A stretch of 17,012 nt of DNA, taken from NCBI GenBank assembly GCA_023388715.1, contig JAEWFT010000025.1, positions 1 through 17,012 of the forward strand, given 5' to 3'. This DNA comes from Pseudomonadota bacterium (GTDB lineage Bacteria > Pseudomonadota > Gammaproteobacteria > Xanthomonadales > Xanthomonadaceae). The position numbers and the translations under genes are program-made. This document shows positions 1 to 6,852 of this stretch, in pieces (the stretch's first letter is position 1; each line of letters starts with the position of its first letter). The notes under the pieces are model-generated. The model did not search any database. It was not told the DNA's origin and saw nothing but the letters and a program-made list of their open reading frames with translations.

Positions 1-1
1 G

Positions 2-136
2 CATGCCCTGGTTGGCGACTCGGCGACCGGCGCCTGCCTGCGCGCCACGGCGCAGGCGCGCGACCCGCAAGCGCTGGGCGCAGAGGTGGCGGCAGTGCTG
101 CTTGCGGCCGGCGCGCGGGCGATGCTCGACGCCTGA
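2..136 (+). CDS. hemC: Hydroxymethylbilane synthase (porphobilinogen deaminase), C-terminal end only
   Basis: Only the last 44 codons are present; the gene enters from the left edge and stops with TGA at 134-136. The reading frame gives a segment with G-D and L-R-A early, then A-Q-A-R-D-P-Q-A-L-G, then A-A-V-L-L-A-A-G-A-R and a final L-D-A. This is the pattern of the small C-terminal domain 3 of HemC, where family members end in 'LG...A..LL..GA..IL'. The enzyme polymerises four porphobilinogen molecules into hydroxymethylbilane in cytoplasmic tetrapyrrole (heme) synthesis. The dipyrromethane-cofactor cysteine and active site lie upstream, outside the window, so the call rests on the tail alone. 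The gene converges on the minus-strand gene ending at 146, leaving 9 bases between the two stops. Confidence 0.8.
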   Translation, partial: HALVGDSATGACLRATAQARDPQALGAEVAAVLLAAGARAMLDA

Positions 137-148
137 GCGGCCCGCTCA
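134..148. terminator. Perfect inverted repeat spanning two convergent stop codons
   Basis: TGAGCGG (134-140), a single C (141) and CCGCTCA (142-148) form a perfect palindrome. Its outer triplets are the TGA of hemC on the plus strand and the TGA of the minus-strand gene. In RNA from either strand it could fold as a 5-bp stem (TGAGC/GCTCA) with a 5-base loop. There is no T-run on either side, so it is not a textbook intrinsic terminator. A bidirectional transcript end is an inference from its position. Confidence 0.35.
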
Positions 149-778
149 GAACGCGTAGCGCAGGTGCAACGTGGCGTCGGTCTGGTTGCGGCTGGCGATG
201 GCGCTGTCGCGGCGCAGGTCGAGGCCGGAACTCAGGGTCAGGTCCGGCTGCAGCAGCAGGTTGAAGCGCAGCTGGTTGCGCAGGTAGGCGCCCTGCTGGC
301 CGGCTTCCAGCTGGGTGTCCTGGCTCAGGTGCAGGCGCGTGCCCAGGGACTGCCGCCACTCCACCCGCCCGCGCACGATCGGGCCGGTGCCGGCGATGCC
401 GTTGTCGATATGGCCCTGCAGGCGGTAGCCGGTATCGACCGCCAGCCGCAGGCTGCCGCCTGCCGAGTCGCGCGCCTGCATGCCGTACTGCATGCCCACC
501 CGCGCATTGCTGCCCTGCGCGCGCAGCCAGTCGCGGCGCTGGTCATGGAAGCGCAGCCGCGCCCCGGCACCGGGCAGGTCGTCGCCATCCAGCCGGCGCT
601 GCCCGGCCGGGATCGTCGCCATCGCGCGCACCTGCCATTCGTCGCCGGCGCAGCGTGCGGCGATGCACTGCGGCGGCGCCACCAGGCGCTGTGCGACCTC
701 GGCCTGCAGCACCGGCACGGGCGGTTCGGCGATGGCGACGGGCGGGGCGGAGAACACCAGCCAGAGCAGCGGCAGCAT
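146..778 (-). CDS. Secreted, probable outer-membrane beta-barrel protein of unknown function
   Basis: 210 aa from the ATG at 778. The N-terminus has a short hydrophobic stretch (about residues 1-13) and a likely signal peptidase I site near A-I-A/E-P at residues 15-18. Two cysteines about 40 residues in are separated by four residues, so a disulfide is possible. From about residue 65 to the end, short segments with alternating polar and hydrophobic residues follow one another, many rich in R/Q/D and aromatics. The protein ends R-Y-A-F: a terminal phenylalanine is the classic Bam recognition feature of outer-membrane barrels. I do not recognise a named family; a DUF481-like barrel is one guess. 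It is last in the minus-strand cluster, starting 38 bases after the anchor gene stops. No convincing Shine-Dalgarno precedes the ATG; a TTG two codons upstream is an alternative start. The reading frame stays open further upstream into the anchor gene but lacks signal-peptide character there. Confidence 0.6.
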   Translation of the reverse strand: MLPLLWLVFSAPPVAIAEPPVPVLQAEVAQRLVAPPQCIAARCAGDEWQVRAMATIPAGQRRLDGDDLPGAGARLRFHDQRRDWLRAQGSNARVGMQYGMQARDSAGGSLRLAVDTGYRLQGHIDNGIAGTGPIVRGRVEWRQSLGTRLHLSQDTQLEAGQQGAYLRNQLRFNLLLQPDLTLSSGLDLRRDSAIASRNQTDATLHLRYAF

Positions 779-816
779 GAGCAAGGGGCGCGTGGACCTG
801 GCCGGATGGTACCCGC

Positions 817-1752
817 TCAGTAGTACAGCGTAACCAGGTGCCGCGCCTGGGCGAAGAACAGCCAGCGCTCGAGGAACGCGCCGGCCACCGCGCTCGCCAC
901 CGCCAGCCCCGGCAGCCACGCCGCCGCTGGCGACTGCAGCCATGCCGCCAGCGCAAGCAGCGGCAGCAGCGCGAACAGCAGCACCGCGGCGATGCGCAGC
1001 GCGCGGGCATGCCGGCGCGCGAGCACGAAGCCCATCTCGCGGGTGATGAAGTTGGCGTCCGTGTGCGGGCGCTCGAACACCCGCGCCTGGCGCCCGGGCA
1101 GCCCGAGTGCATCGCCCCGCGATTGCGGCAGCGCGGCGGCATCGATATCCCGCCAGTAGCGGAGCTTCGCCAGCAGCAGCGCCACCGCGATCGCCGTCAG
1201 CAGCCAGGGCAGCGCGGCATCGATGCCGTCATCGCCGGCGGCGGTCGACGCCAGCATCGGCAGGCCGCCGGTGAGCAGCGCGAACAGCAGGTACACCGCG
1301 GGCACCAGCCGATGCCGCCACGCCGGGATCGGCGCCAGCGAGGCATAGATCATCGCCGTGCTGTAGACCGTCGCCAGCGCCAGCAGCGCCAGCAGCAGGG
1401 CGATGGCGCGCGTGGCGATGCCGGGCGCGGCCGGATCCACGGACAGCAGCCACAGCAGCGCCGCGGCAGGGAGGAAGCAGGCGGTGGCGAGCACGCCCTC
1501 GCGCGAGAGCCAGGAGGTGCGCCACTGCGAGAACGCACGCCACGCGCGCAGCGGCTTGCCGAGGTGCCAGAACGACGCCAGCAGGCCAAGTGCGGCGGCG
1601 ACCCCGCCTGCCACCAGCAACAGGCTCCAGCCCAGCGCCTGGAATTCGCGGGGGCCGTCGCCCAGCGCGATGCGCAGCCCCAGCCACGCCCACAGCCCGA
1701 AGCCGGCGCCGGACAGGGTGCTGAAGAAGATGACGGACAGCGCGGGGTTCAT
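817..1752 (-). CDS. soeC: DmsC/SoeC-type membrane anchor subunit of a molybdopterin oxidoreductase
   Basis: 311 aa with about eight predicted membrane helices: roughly residues 7-27, 41-61, 87-106, 113-138, 149-169, 180-197, 252-271 and 279-299. The diagnostic DmsC-family stretch lies at about 60-88, with S-F-W-H-L-G-K-P, then R-A-F and W-L-S-R-E. The C-terminus reads E-R-W-L-F-F then A-Q-A-R-H, also typical. DmsC-type anchors hold the FeS and Mo subunits at the membrane and exchange electrons with quinone; with the no-Tat catalytic subunit encoded upstream, the catalytic part should face the cytoplasm. The length is close to that of known DmsC/SoeC proteins. It is separated from the FeS-subunit gene by the YbjQ gene, with a 91-base gap between YbjQ and this start. 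The ribosome binding site is weak. The symbol soeC is by context; dmsC is the alternative family name. Confidence 0.85.
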   Translation of the reverse strand: MNPALSVIFFSTLSGAGFGLWAWLGLRIALGDGPREFQALGWSLLLVAGGVAAALGLLASFWHLGKPLRAWRAFSQWRTSWLSREGVLATACFLPAAALLWLLSVDPAAPGIATRAIALLLALLALATVYSTAMIYASLAPIPAWRHRLVPAVYLLFALLTGGLPMLASTAAGDDGIDAALPWLLTAIAVALLLAKLRYWRDIDAAALPQSRGDALGLPGRQARVFERPHTDANFITREMGFVLARRHARALRIAAVLLFALLPLLALAAWLQSPAAAWLPGLAVASAVAGAFLERWLFFAQARHLVTLYY

Positions 1753-1843
1753 GGGCGCGGCGCGTGCGCAGTGGTGCCGCGTCCAATGCAGGGACGGGCG
1801 GCTTCGGTGCCGGTCGTCGCACGCCCCGGATGGCGAGGTCCCA

Positions 1844-2185
1844 TCACTCGACCACCACCGCGGTGCCGGTGGCGCTGACCATCAGCATCGAGCCGCCGTC
1901 CTGCACCTGGATGGTCTCGTAGTCGAGGTCGACGCCGACCACCGCGTTGGCGCCGCGCTCAACCGCGGCCTCGATCATGTCCTCCAGCGCCTGCGTCTTC
2001 GCCATCCGCAGCAGCTTCTCGTAGCTGCCGGCGCGGCCGCCGACCAGGTCGCGGATGCCGGCGAACATGTCGCGGAACATGTTGGCGCCAAGGATCGCAT
2101 CGCCGGCCACCAACCCCTTGTAGGCGACGATGCGACGGCCCTCCAGCGAGGGCGTGGTGGTCACGGGGATCTCCGGCTTGGCCAT
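1844..2185 (-). CDS. YbjQ / UPF0145 (DUF74) family protein
   Basis: 113 aa from the ATG at 2185, preceded by a good AGGAG with 6-base spacing. The full length matches the YbjQ family: an N-terminal T-T-T-P-S-L-E-G-R-R-I-V segment, a central G-A-N-M-F-R-D and V-G-G-R-A-G-S-Y-E stretch, then A-L-E-D-M-I-E-A-A and G-A-N-A-V-V-G-V-D-L-D-Y-E-T-I, ending in a beta strand with S-A-T-G-T-A-V. The family forms small oligomeric cytoplasmic proteins; a heavy-metal-binding fold is assigned by database naming but the biochemical role is not settled. The gene begins 12 bases after the FeS-subunit stop, so it is almost certainly co-transcribed and lies between the FeS and anchor subunits. No signal peptide or membrane helix is visible. 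Confident family call; function unknown. Confidence 0.88.
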   Translation of the reverse strand: MAKPEIPVTTTPSLEGRRIVAYKGLVAGDAILGANMFRDMFAGIRDLVGGRAGSYEKLLRMAKTQALEDMIEAAVERGANAVVGVDLDYETIQVQDGGSMLMVSATGTAVVVE

Positions 2186-2197
2186 GCGGGGCTCCTG

Positions 2198-2935
2198 TCA
2201 GCGCTTGAGGAGGCGGTTGAGCCAGCGGCCGATGCCGCGGCCGTCGTCCGCCGGGGAAGGTGGATCGGGCGCATCACCTGCGCGCCGCGGGCGCGGCGGC
2301 AGGTAGCGGTTGACCGGCGCGTAGCCCAGCTCCGGCATCAGGGCGACGCCTTGGCGCTGCGCCACCAGCCGGGAGACGTCCGAATCCGGATCGCCGAGGT
2401 CGCCGAAATGGCGGGCGCGGGTCGGGCAGGCCTGCACGCAGGCAGGCTGGCGGTCGGCTTCGTCGAGCTGTTCGTTGTAGATGCGATCGACGCACAGGGT
2501 GCATTTCTTCATCACCCCCTCGACCTCGCTGTACTCGCGCGCGCCGTACGGGCAGGCCCACGAACACAGCTTGCAGCCGATGCACTTGTCCTCGTCCACC
2601 AGCACGATGCCGTCCTCGGCGCGCTTGTAGCTGGCGCCGGTGGGGCACACGGTGACGCAGGCCGGGGTCTCGCAATGCAGGCAGGAGCGCGGGAAATGCA
2701 GGGTCTGCGCGGGCTGCTCGGTCGCCGGATCGGGCTCGAGCTCGTAGCTGTGCACGCGGTTGAACCAGACCCCGTGCGGATCCTTGCCGTAGGCGTGCTC
2801 GTCGGTCAGCGGGCCGGCGATGCCGCCCGCGTTCCATTCCTTGCAGCTGGTCGCGCACGCGTGGCAACCGACGCAGGTGTCGAGGTCGATCACCAGCCCC
2901 ATCTTCGTGGGCGACGGCGGTGGCAGCGCGGTCAT
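2198..2935 (-). CDS. soeB: Four-cluster [4Fe-4S] electron-transfer subunit (DmsB/SoeB type)
   Basis: 245 aa. Sixteen cysteines fall in the four-cluster ferredoxin pattern: C21/24/27/31, C85/88/93/97, C118/121/124/128 and C145/148/166/170. The motif C-V-G-C-H-A-C-A-T-S-C near the N-terminus and W-A-C-P-Y-G-A-R in the centre are typical of DmsB/PsrB/SoeB subunits, which carry electrons between the Mo catalytic subunit and the membrane anchor. The ATG at 2935 overlaps the catalytic-subunit stop as ATGA and has GAGGA (2942-2946, minus strand) with 6-base spacing, which supports this start over an internal Met at residue 12. No signal peptide. The last 14 residues (G-R-G-I-G-R-W-L-N-R-L-L-K-R) look like a basic amphipathic helix after a Pro/Asp-rich linker, which is less usual. 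The symbol is given by context with the no-Tat catalytic subunit. Confidence 0.9.
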   Translation of the reverse strand: MTALPPPSPTKMGLVIDLDTCVGCHACATSCKEWNAGGIAGPLTDEHAYGKDPHGVWFNRVHSYELEPDPATEQPAQTLHFPRSCLHCETPACVTVCPTGASYKRAEDGIVLVDEDKCIGCKLCSWACPYGAREYSEVEGVMKKCTLCVDRIYNEQLDEADRQPACVQACPTRARHFGDLGDPDSDVSRLVAQRQGVALMPELGYAPVNRYLPPRPRRAGDAPDPPSPADDGRGIGRWLNRLLKR

Positions 2936-5799
2936 CGCGGGTCCTCGCGGCGGCGACGCAGCGCCGCGCCGTAACGCAGTGGCCGCGCATCCGGCTCGCC
3001 CAATGGCAGCGGCGCGAACTGCGGCGCGCTTTCCACGGTCGCAGCGTGCGCCTTGCGGATCGACACCCGCAGGTCGAACCACGCCGCCTGCCCGGTGACC
3101 GGATCGGCATTAGCGTAATCGCCGCGGGGGGTCACGTCGGAGATCAGGTGGTTGAGCAGGAAGCCCTGCGCGCCCTCCGGGGCATCCCTGGCCAGCCGCC
3201 AGGCGCCCTTGCGCTTGCCGATCGCGTTCCAGGTCCACACCGTGTCCGGCTGAACGTTGCCGGCGAATTTCGCCTGTACGGTGATGCTGCCATGGTGCGA
3301 GCTGACGTCGATCCAGTCGGCGTCGGCGATGCCGTAACGCGCGCCGGTATCCGGATGCAGGTAGAGCACGTTGCGGGTGGCGATCTGGCGCAACCACGCG
3401 TTCTGCGAACCCCAGGCGTGGTACATGAACATCGGTCGCTGGGTGATCGCCGACAGCGGGAACGTGCGTCCATCGACCTGCTCGCCCTCGAAGGGTTCAT
3501 ACCAGATCGGCAGCGGGTCGAAGTAGGTGGCCACCCGTTCGCGGTGCTCGGGCGGCGGTTGCAGCGCGCCATGCCCCTGCGCGGCCAGCCGGAACTTCTG
3601 CAGGGTCTCGGAATACAGCTGCAGCACGATCGGCGCGTCGTTGGGCACGAAGCCCATTCGCTGCGCCCACTGCAGGTAGTCGCGGTTGCCCATCTTGAAG
3701 TAGCGCCCGGCCTCCGGCACCGGCGCATGCCAGAAGCCGCCATGCTCGATGTAGCGCTGCAGCTGGTCGGGATTGGGCGCGCCCCGGCCTTCGGCCGTGC
3801 CGTCCGCGCCGCGCCAGCCGGCCAGCAGGCCAACCCCGGGGACGCGTTCGTGGTGGACGATGTAGTCGGCGTAGTCGCGGTATCTCGGCGTGCCGTCCGC
3901 ATTGACCAGCCCCGGCAGTCCGAGCCGCGCGCCCAGCTCGATCAGCACCGACTGGAAGCCGCGCACGTCGCGCGGCCGTCCGTCCTGCCCCGGCTGGGTG
4001 GCCGGGTCGAACACCGGGTGGCGGATCGCATCGCTGGCGGCGTCGGCATCGCTGATCGGGCGGTCCAGCAGCGAGATCGCGTCGAAGCGCTCCAGGTACG
4101 TCGTGTCCGGCAGCACGAGGTCGGCGTACGCGACCATCTCGGAGGCGTAGGCGTCGGAGTAGATGATGCGCGGGATCCGGTACTCGCCGGTGGCGTCCTT
4201 GTCGGTCAGCCAGTGCATCGTCTCGCGCGTGTTCATCGCCGAGTTCCAGCTCATGTTGGCCATGAACATCAGCAGCGTGTCGATGCGGTGCGGGTCGCCG
4301 GCGTGGGCGTTGCGGATCACCGTGTGCATCATCCCGTGCGCGGACAGCGGGTAGGCCCACGAATACGCGTGGTCGATGCGGCGCGGCCGGCCTGCGGCAT
4401 CGACCAGCAGGTCCTCCGGCCCGTGCACGAACCCCAGCGGGGGCGCGTCCAGCACGCCCTCGGCGTTGCGGGTCTTGCCCGGGCGGTTGGCGGGCGGGAT
4501 CAGCTTCGGGAACGGCGGCTGGTAGCGGAAGCTGCCCGGCGCATCCACCGCGCCCAACAGCAACTGCAGCAGGTGCAGCGCGCGGCAGCTGTGAAAGCCG
4601 TTGCTGTGCGCGCTGATGCCGCGCATCGCGTGCATGGCGACCGGACGGCCTTCCATCGCCGCATGCTCGCGGCCCCAGCTGTCGGTCCAGGCGATCGGCA
4701 ACGACAGCCCGGAATCGAATGCGGCTTCGGCAAGCTCGCGCGCGATGCGGCGGATGGTGGCCGCGGGAATCCCGCAGCGTTCGCTGACCGCATCGGGCGA
4801 ATACTCGGGGTCCAGGTAGCGCTCGACGACCAGCTGGAACACCGGCCGCGCGTTGCGGCCGTCAGGCAGCAGGTAGTCACCGACCACCGCCGGGGAGATG
4901 CCGATGGCGTTGGCGTCGGCGACCATGCCGCCGCCGTCGCCCAGTGCCCAGCACAGCGCATTGCCGGCGTCGTCCCGCGCGAACAGGCCGTCGTCGGAGC
5001 CGCCGGGGTTGTCGATCACCAGCCAGTGCGCGTTCGCGTAGCGGACGAGGTAATCAAGGTCGATGCGGTCGGCCTTGAGCAGCTCGTGGACCAGGGCGAA
5101 CGCGAACAGCCCGTCGGTGCCGGGGCGGATGCCGATCCATTCGTCCGCGATCGCGCCATAGCCGCTGCGCACCGGGTTCACCGCCACGATCTTGGCGCCG
5201 CGCGCCTTGAGCTTGCCCAGCCCGAGCTTGATCGGGTTGGAATCGTGGTCCTCGGCGACTCCCCAGAGCATGAGGTAGCGGGCGTGGTCCCAGTCGGGCT
5301 CGCCGAATTCCCAGAAGCTGCCGCCCACCGAATACAGCCCGCCGGCGGCCATGTTGACCGAGCAGAAACCGCCATGCGCGGCGTAATTGATGGTGCCGAA
5401 CTGCTGCGCCCACCACCCGGTCAGGGCCTGGCTCTGGTCGCGGCCGGTGAAGAAGGCCAGCTCGTCCGGGTTGCGCTCGCGGATCGGCTTGAGCCAGGCG
5501 GTGGCGATGTCCAGCGCCTCGTCCCATTCGATCTCGCGGAACTCGCCGCTCCCGCGCTCGCCGACCCGCAGCAGCGGCTTGCGCAGGCGCGCCGGCGAGT
5601 AGTGCTGCATGATCCCGGACGCGCCCTTGGCGCACAGCACGCCCTTGTTCACCGGATGCGCGCTGTTGCCCTGGATGTAGCGGATCTGCCCGTCCTGCAG
5701 CCACACCTTGATGCCGCAGCGGCAGGCGCACATGTAGCAGGTCGTCGAGGTGACCGCATCGCCCGGCGAGGGCGACAGGTTGAGGACGGGTTCGGCCAT
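2932..5799 (-). CDS. soeA: Cytoplasmic molybdopterin oxidoreductase, SoeA-like sulfite dehydrogenase (quinone) catalytic subunit
   Basis: 955 aa from the ATG at 5799. The N-terminus has no Tat signal or hydrophobic segment; within 20 residues it enters the [4Fe-4S] motif C21-x2-C24-x3-C28-x27-C56 followed by A-K-G. Further on come E-W-D-E-A-L (about 90-96), F-F-T-G-R-D-Q-S-Q-A-L-T (about 116-127) and H-G-G-F-C-S-V-N, where C146 is the likely Mo ligand. G-V-A-E-D-H-D-S-N-P and G-I-R-P-G-T-D-G-L-F belong to the bis-MGD binding core, and a molydopterin dinucleotide-binding domain forms the C-terminal part. Length and lack of export signal fit SoeA, which oxidises sulfite in the cytoplasm as described in Allochromatium; PsrA/PhsA/DmsA relatives are normally exported. 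Substrate is inferred, not proven. First gene of the minus-strand operon, diverging from a WYL regulator 81 bases away. There is no clear Shine-Dalgarno, but a -10-like CACAAT lies six bases before the ATG. Confidence 0.85.
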   Translation of the reverse strand: MAEPVLNLSPSPGDAVTSTTCYMCACRCGIKVWLQDGQIRYIQGNSAHPVNKGVLCAKGASGIMQHYSPARLRKPLLRVGERGSGEFREIEWDEALDIATAWLKPIRERNPDELAFFTGRDQSQALTGWWAQQFGTINYAAHGGFCSVNMAAGGLYSVGGSFWEFGEPDWDHARYLMLWGVAEDHDSNPIKLGLGKLKARGAKIVAVNPVRSGYGAIADEWIGIRPGTDGLFAFALVHELLKADRIDLDYLVRYANAHWLVIDNPGGSDDGLFARDDAGNALCWALGDGGGMVADANAIGISPAVVGDYLLPDGRNARPVFQLVVERYLDPEYSPDAVSERCGIPAATIRRIARELAEAAFDSGLSLPIAWTDSWGREHAAMEGRPVAMHAMRGISAHSNGFHSCRALHLLQLLLGAVDAPGSFRYQPPFPKLIPPANRPGKTRNAEGVLDAPPLGFVHGPEDLLVDAAGRPRRIDHAYSWAYPLSAHGMMHTVIRNAHAGDPHRIDTLLMFMANMSWNSAMNTRETMHWLTDKDATGEYRIPRIIYSDAYASEMVAYADLVLPDTTYLERFDAISLLDRPISDADAASDAIRHPVFDPATQPGQDGRPRDVRGFQSVLIELGARLGLPGLVNADGTPRYRDYADYIVHHERVPGVGLLAGWRGADGTAEGRGAPNPDQLQRYIEHGGFWHAPVPEAGRYFKMGNRDYLQWAQRMGFVPNDAPIVLQLYSETLQKFRLAAQGHGALQPPPEHRERVATYFDPLPIWYEPFEGEQVDGRTFPLSAITQRPMFMYHAWGSQNAWLRQIATRNVLYLHPDTGARYGIADADWIDVSSHHGSITVQAKFAGNVQPDTVWTWNAIGKRKGAWRLARDAPEGAQGFLLNHLISDVTPRGDYANADPVTGQAAWFDLRVSIRKAHAATVESAPQFAPLPLGEPDARPLRYGAALRRRREDPR

Positions 5800-5805
5800 C
5801 GGGCT

Positions 5806-5811
5806 ATTGTG
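5806..5811 (-). promoter_or_regulatory. Possible -10 element for the Soe-like operon
   Basis: Read on the minus strand, CACAAT (4 of 6 matches to TATAAT) ends six bases before the ATG at 5799. Transcription would then begin at or very near the start codon (leaderless mRNA), which fits the lack of a Shine-Dalgarno. No good -35 hexamer sits at 16-18 base spacing; the inverted repeat at 5833-5848 lies there instead. Confidence 0.3.
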
Positions 5812-5832
5812 CCTGCGCGCCCGCCGCGCGGC

Positions 5833-5848
5833 ATGTCGCGCTCGACAT
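5833..5848. promoter_or_regulatory. Inverted repeat, candidate operator between divergent promoters
   Basis: ATGTCG (5833-5838), CGCT (5839-5842), CGACAT (5843-5848) is a perfect 6+4+6 inverted repeat in the 81-base divergent gap. Its centre is about 41.5 bases from the soeA ATG and 40.5 bases from the regulator ATG, so it is almost symmetric between the genes. GCATG also occurs at 5831-5835, 5863-5867 and 5868-5872. A dimeric regulator site, most simply for the neighbouring WYL protein, is an inference from position. Confidence 0.45.
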
Positions 5849-5868
5849 CGGGCGCCGGCCGTGCATGG

Positions 5869-5874
5869 CATGAT
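5869..5874 (+). promoter_or_regulatory. Possible -10 element for the WYL regulator gene
   Basis: CATGAT (4 of 6 matches to TATAAT) ends exactly six bases before the ATG at 5881. TCGACA, a good -35 match, lies at 5842-5847 inside the inverted repeat, but the 21-base spacing is longer than ideal. Weak on its own; the same geometry is seen for the divergent gene. Confidence 0.22.
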
Positions 5875-5880
5875 CGCGGG

Positions 5881-6852
5881 ATGGAACGCTATGAACGCAT
5901 CATCGCCCTGCATCGCGTGCTGCAGGCGGCACGCCGGCCGGTGACCCTGGCCCGGCTGATGGACGAACTCGGCTGCTCGCGCGCCACCGTCTATCGCGAC
6001 CTTGCGTTCCTGCGCGATGCGCTGATGGCGCCGCTGCAGGGGGACGGCGAGACGGGCTTCCACTACGACCGCAACGATGCCGAGCGCTTCGAGCTGCCCG
6101 GCCTGTGGCTCAACTCCGAGGAGCTGCACGCGCTGCTGGCCGCGCAGCAGCTGCTGGCGCGCAGCAGCGGCGGGATGCTCTCGAGCGCGCTGGCGCCGCT
6201 GCAGCAGCGGGTCGAGAAGCTGCTGGACGCGCATTCGGGCGGCAAGCGCTGGCCGCTGGAGCGGGTGCGGGTGATCCCGCACCGCGGCCGGCGGATGGAC
6301 GAACACGCATTCCGGATCGTCGCCTCGGCGGTGCTGGAGCGGCGGCGGCTGGCATTCGACTACCGCGCGCGCTCCACCGACGAGCGCAGCCGGCGCACGG
6401 TCTCGCCGCAGCGCCTGACCCATTACCGCGACAACTGGTACCTGGACGCCTGGGACGAGGACAAGGACGGCCTGCGCAGCTTCTCCATCGACCGCATCAG
6501 CGGCGCGCGGATCGGCGAGGGGGCCGCGCGCGACGTCGACGAAGGCCAGCTCGATGCGCACCTGTCGGGCAGTTACGGGATCTTTTCCGGCGCCCCCAAG
6601 GGCTGGGCAACGATCTTGTTCAACGCCCGCGCCGCGCGCTGGGTGGCGGATGAGCACTGGCACTCGCAGCAGCAGGGCCGCTTCCTCGCGGACGGGCGCT
6701 ACGAACTGAAGGTGCCGTATTCGGTGCCGCGCGAGCTGCTGATGGACGTGCTGCACTACGGCGCCGACGCCGAGATCGTCGAGCCGGCGTCGCTGCGCGG
6801 GCAGGCGCGCGCGCACCTGCAGCTGGCGCTGGGCAACTACCAGGACGAGTGA
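5881..6852 (+). CDS. HTH-WYL (YafY-type) transcriptional regulator
   Basis: 323 aa. Residues about 5-60 are a DeoR-like winged helix-turn-helix: E-R-I-I-A-L-H-R-V-L then T-L-A-R-L-M-D-E-L-G-C-S-R-A-T-V-Y-R-D-L-A-F-L-R, the usual opening of YafY-family regulators. A linker with L-N-S-E-E-L-H-A-L follows. The WYL domain starts near 140 (R-R-L-A-F-D-Y-R-A), contains the eponymous W186-Y187-L188 in D-N-W-Y-L-D-A-W-D, and goes on to S-F-S-I-D-R-I. The C-terminal part (about 235-323) is the WCX extension. WYL domains are taken to be ligand-sensing modules of repressors or activators; the ligand here is unknown. Its ATG faces that of soeA, so control of the Soe-like operon and itself is likely but inferred. 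Its stop overlaps the next start (TGATG), so the patatin gene is coupled to it. Confidence 0.92.
   Translation: MERYERIIALHRVLQAARRPVTLARLMDELGCSRATVYRDLAFLRDALMAPLQGDGETGFHYDRNDAERFELPGLWLNSEELHALLAAQQLLARSSGGMLSSALAPLQQRVEKLLDAHSGGKRWPLERVRVIPHRGRRMDEHAFRIVASAVLERRRLAFDYRARSTDERSRRTVSPQRLTHYRDNWYLDAWDEDKDGLRSFSIDRISGARIGEGAARDVDEGQLDAHLSGSYGIFSGAPKGWATILFNARAARWVADEHWHSQQQGRFLADGRYELKVPYSVPRELLMDVLHYGADAEIVEPASLRGQARAHLQLALGNYQDE

Noticed and set aside
2920..5880. Very long open frame on the plus strand opposite the oxidoreductase subunit genes, joining the WYL gene in frame
   Set aside because: It is antisense to clearly recognisable soeB and soeA sequence, has low-complexity Arg/Val/Ala composition and no family motif. 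In GC-rich DNA the strand opposite a real gene often lacks stops.
5797..5880. Possible Tat signal peptide upstream of the molybdoenzyme start
   Set aside because: Reading upstream in frame gives Arg pairs but no hydrophobic core and no SRRxFLK-like motif, and it would run through the promoter region into the regulator gene.
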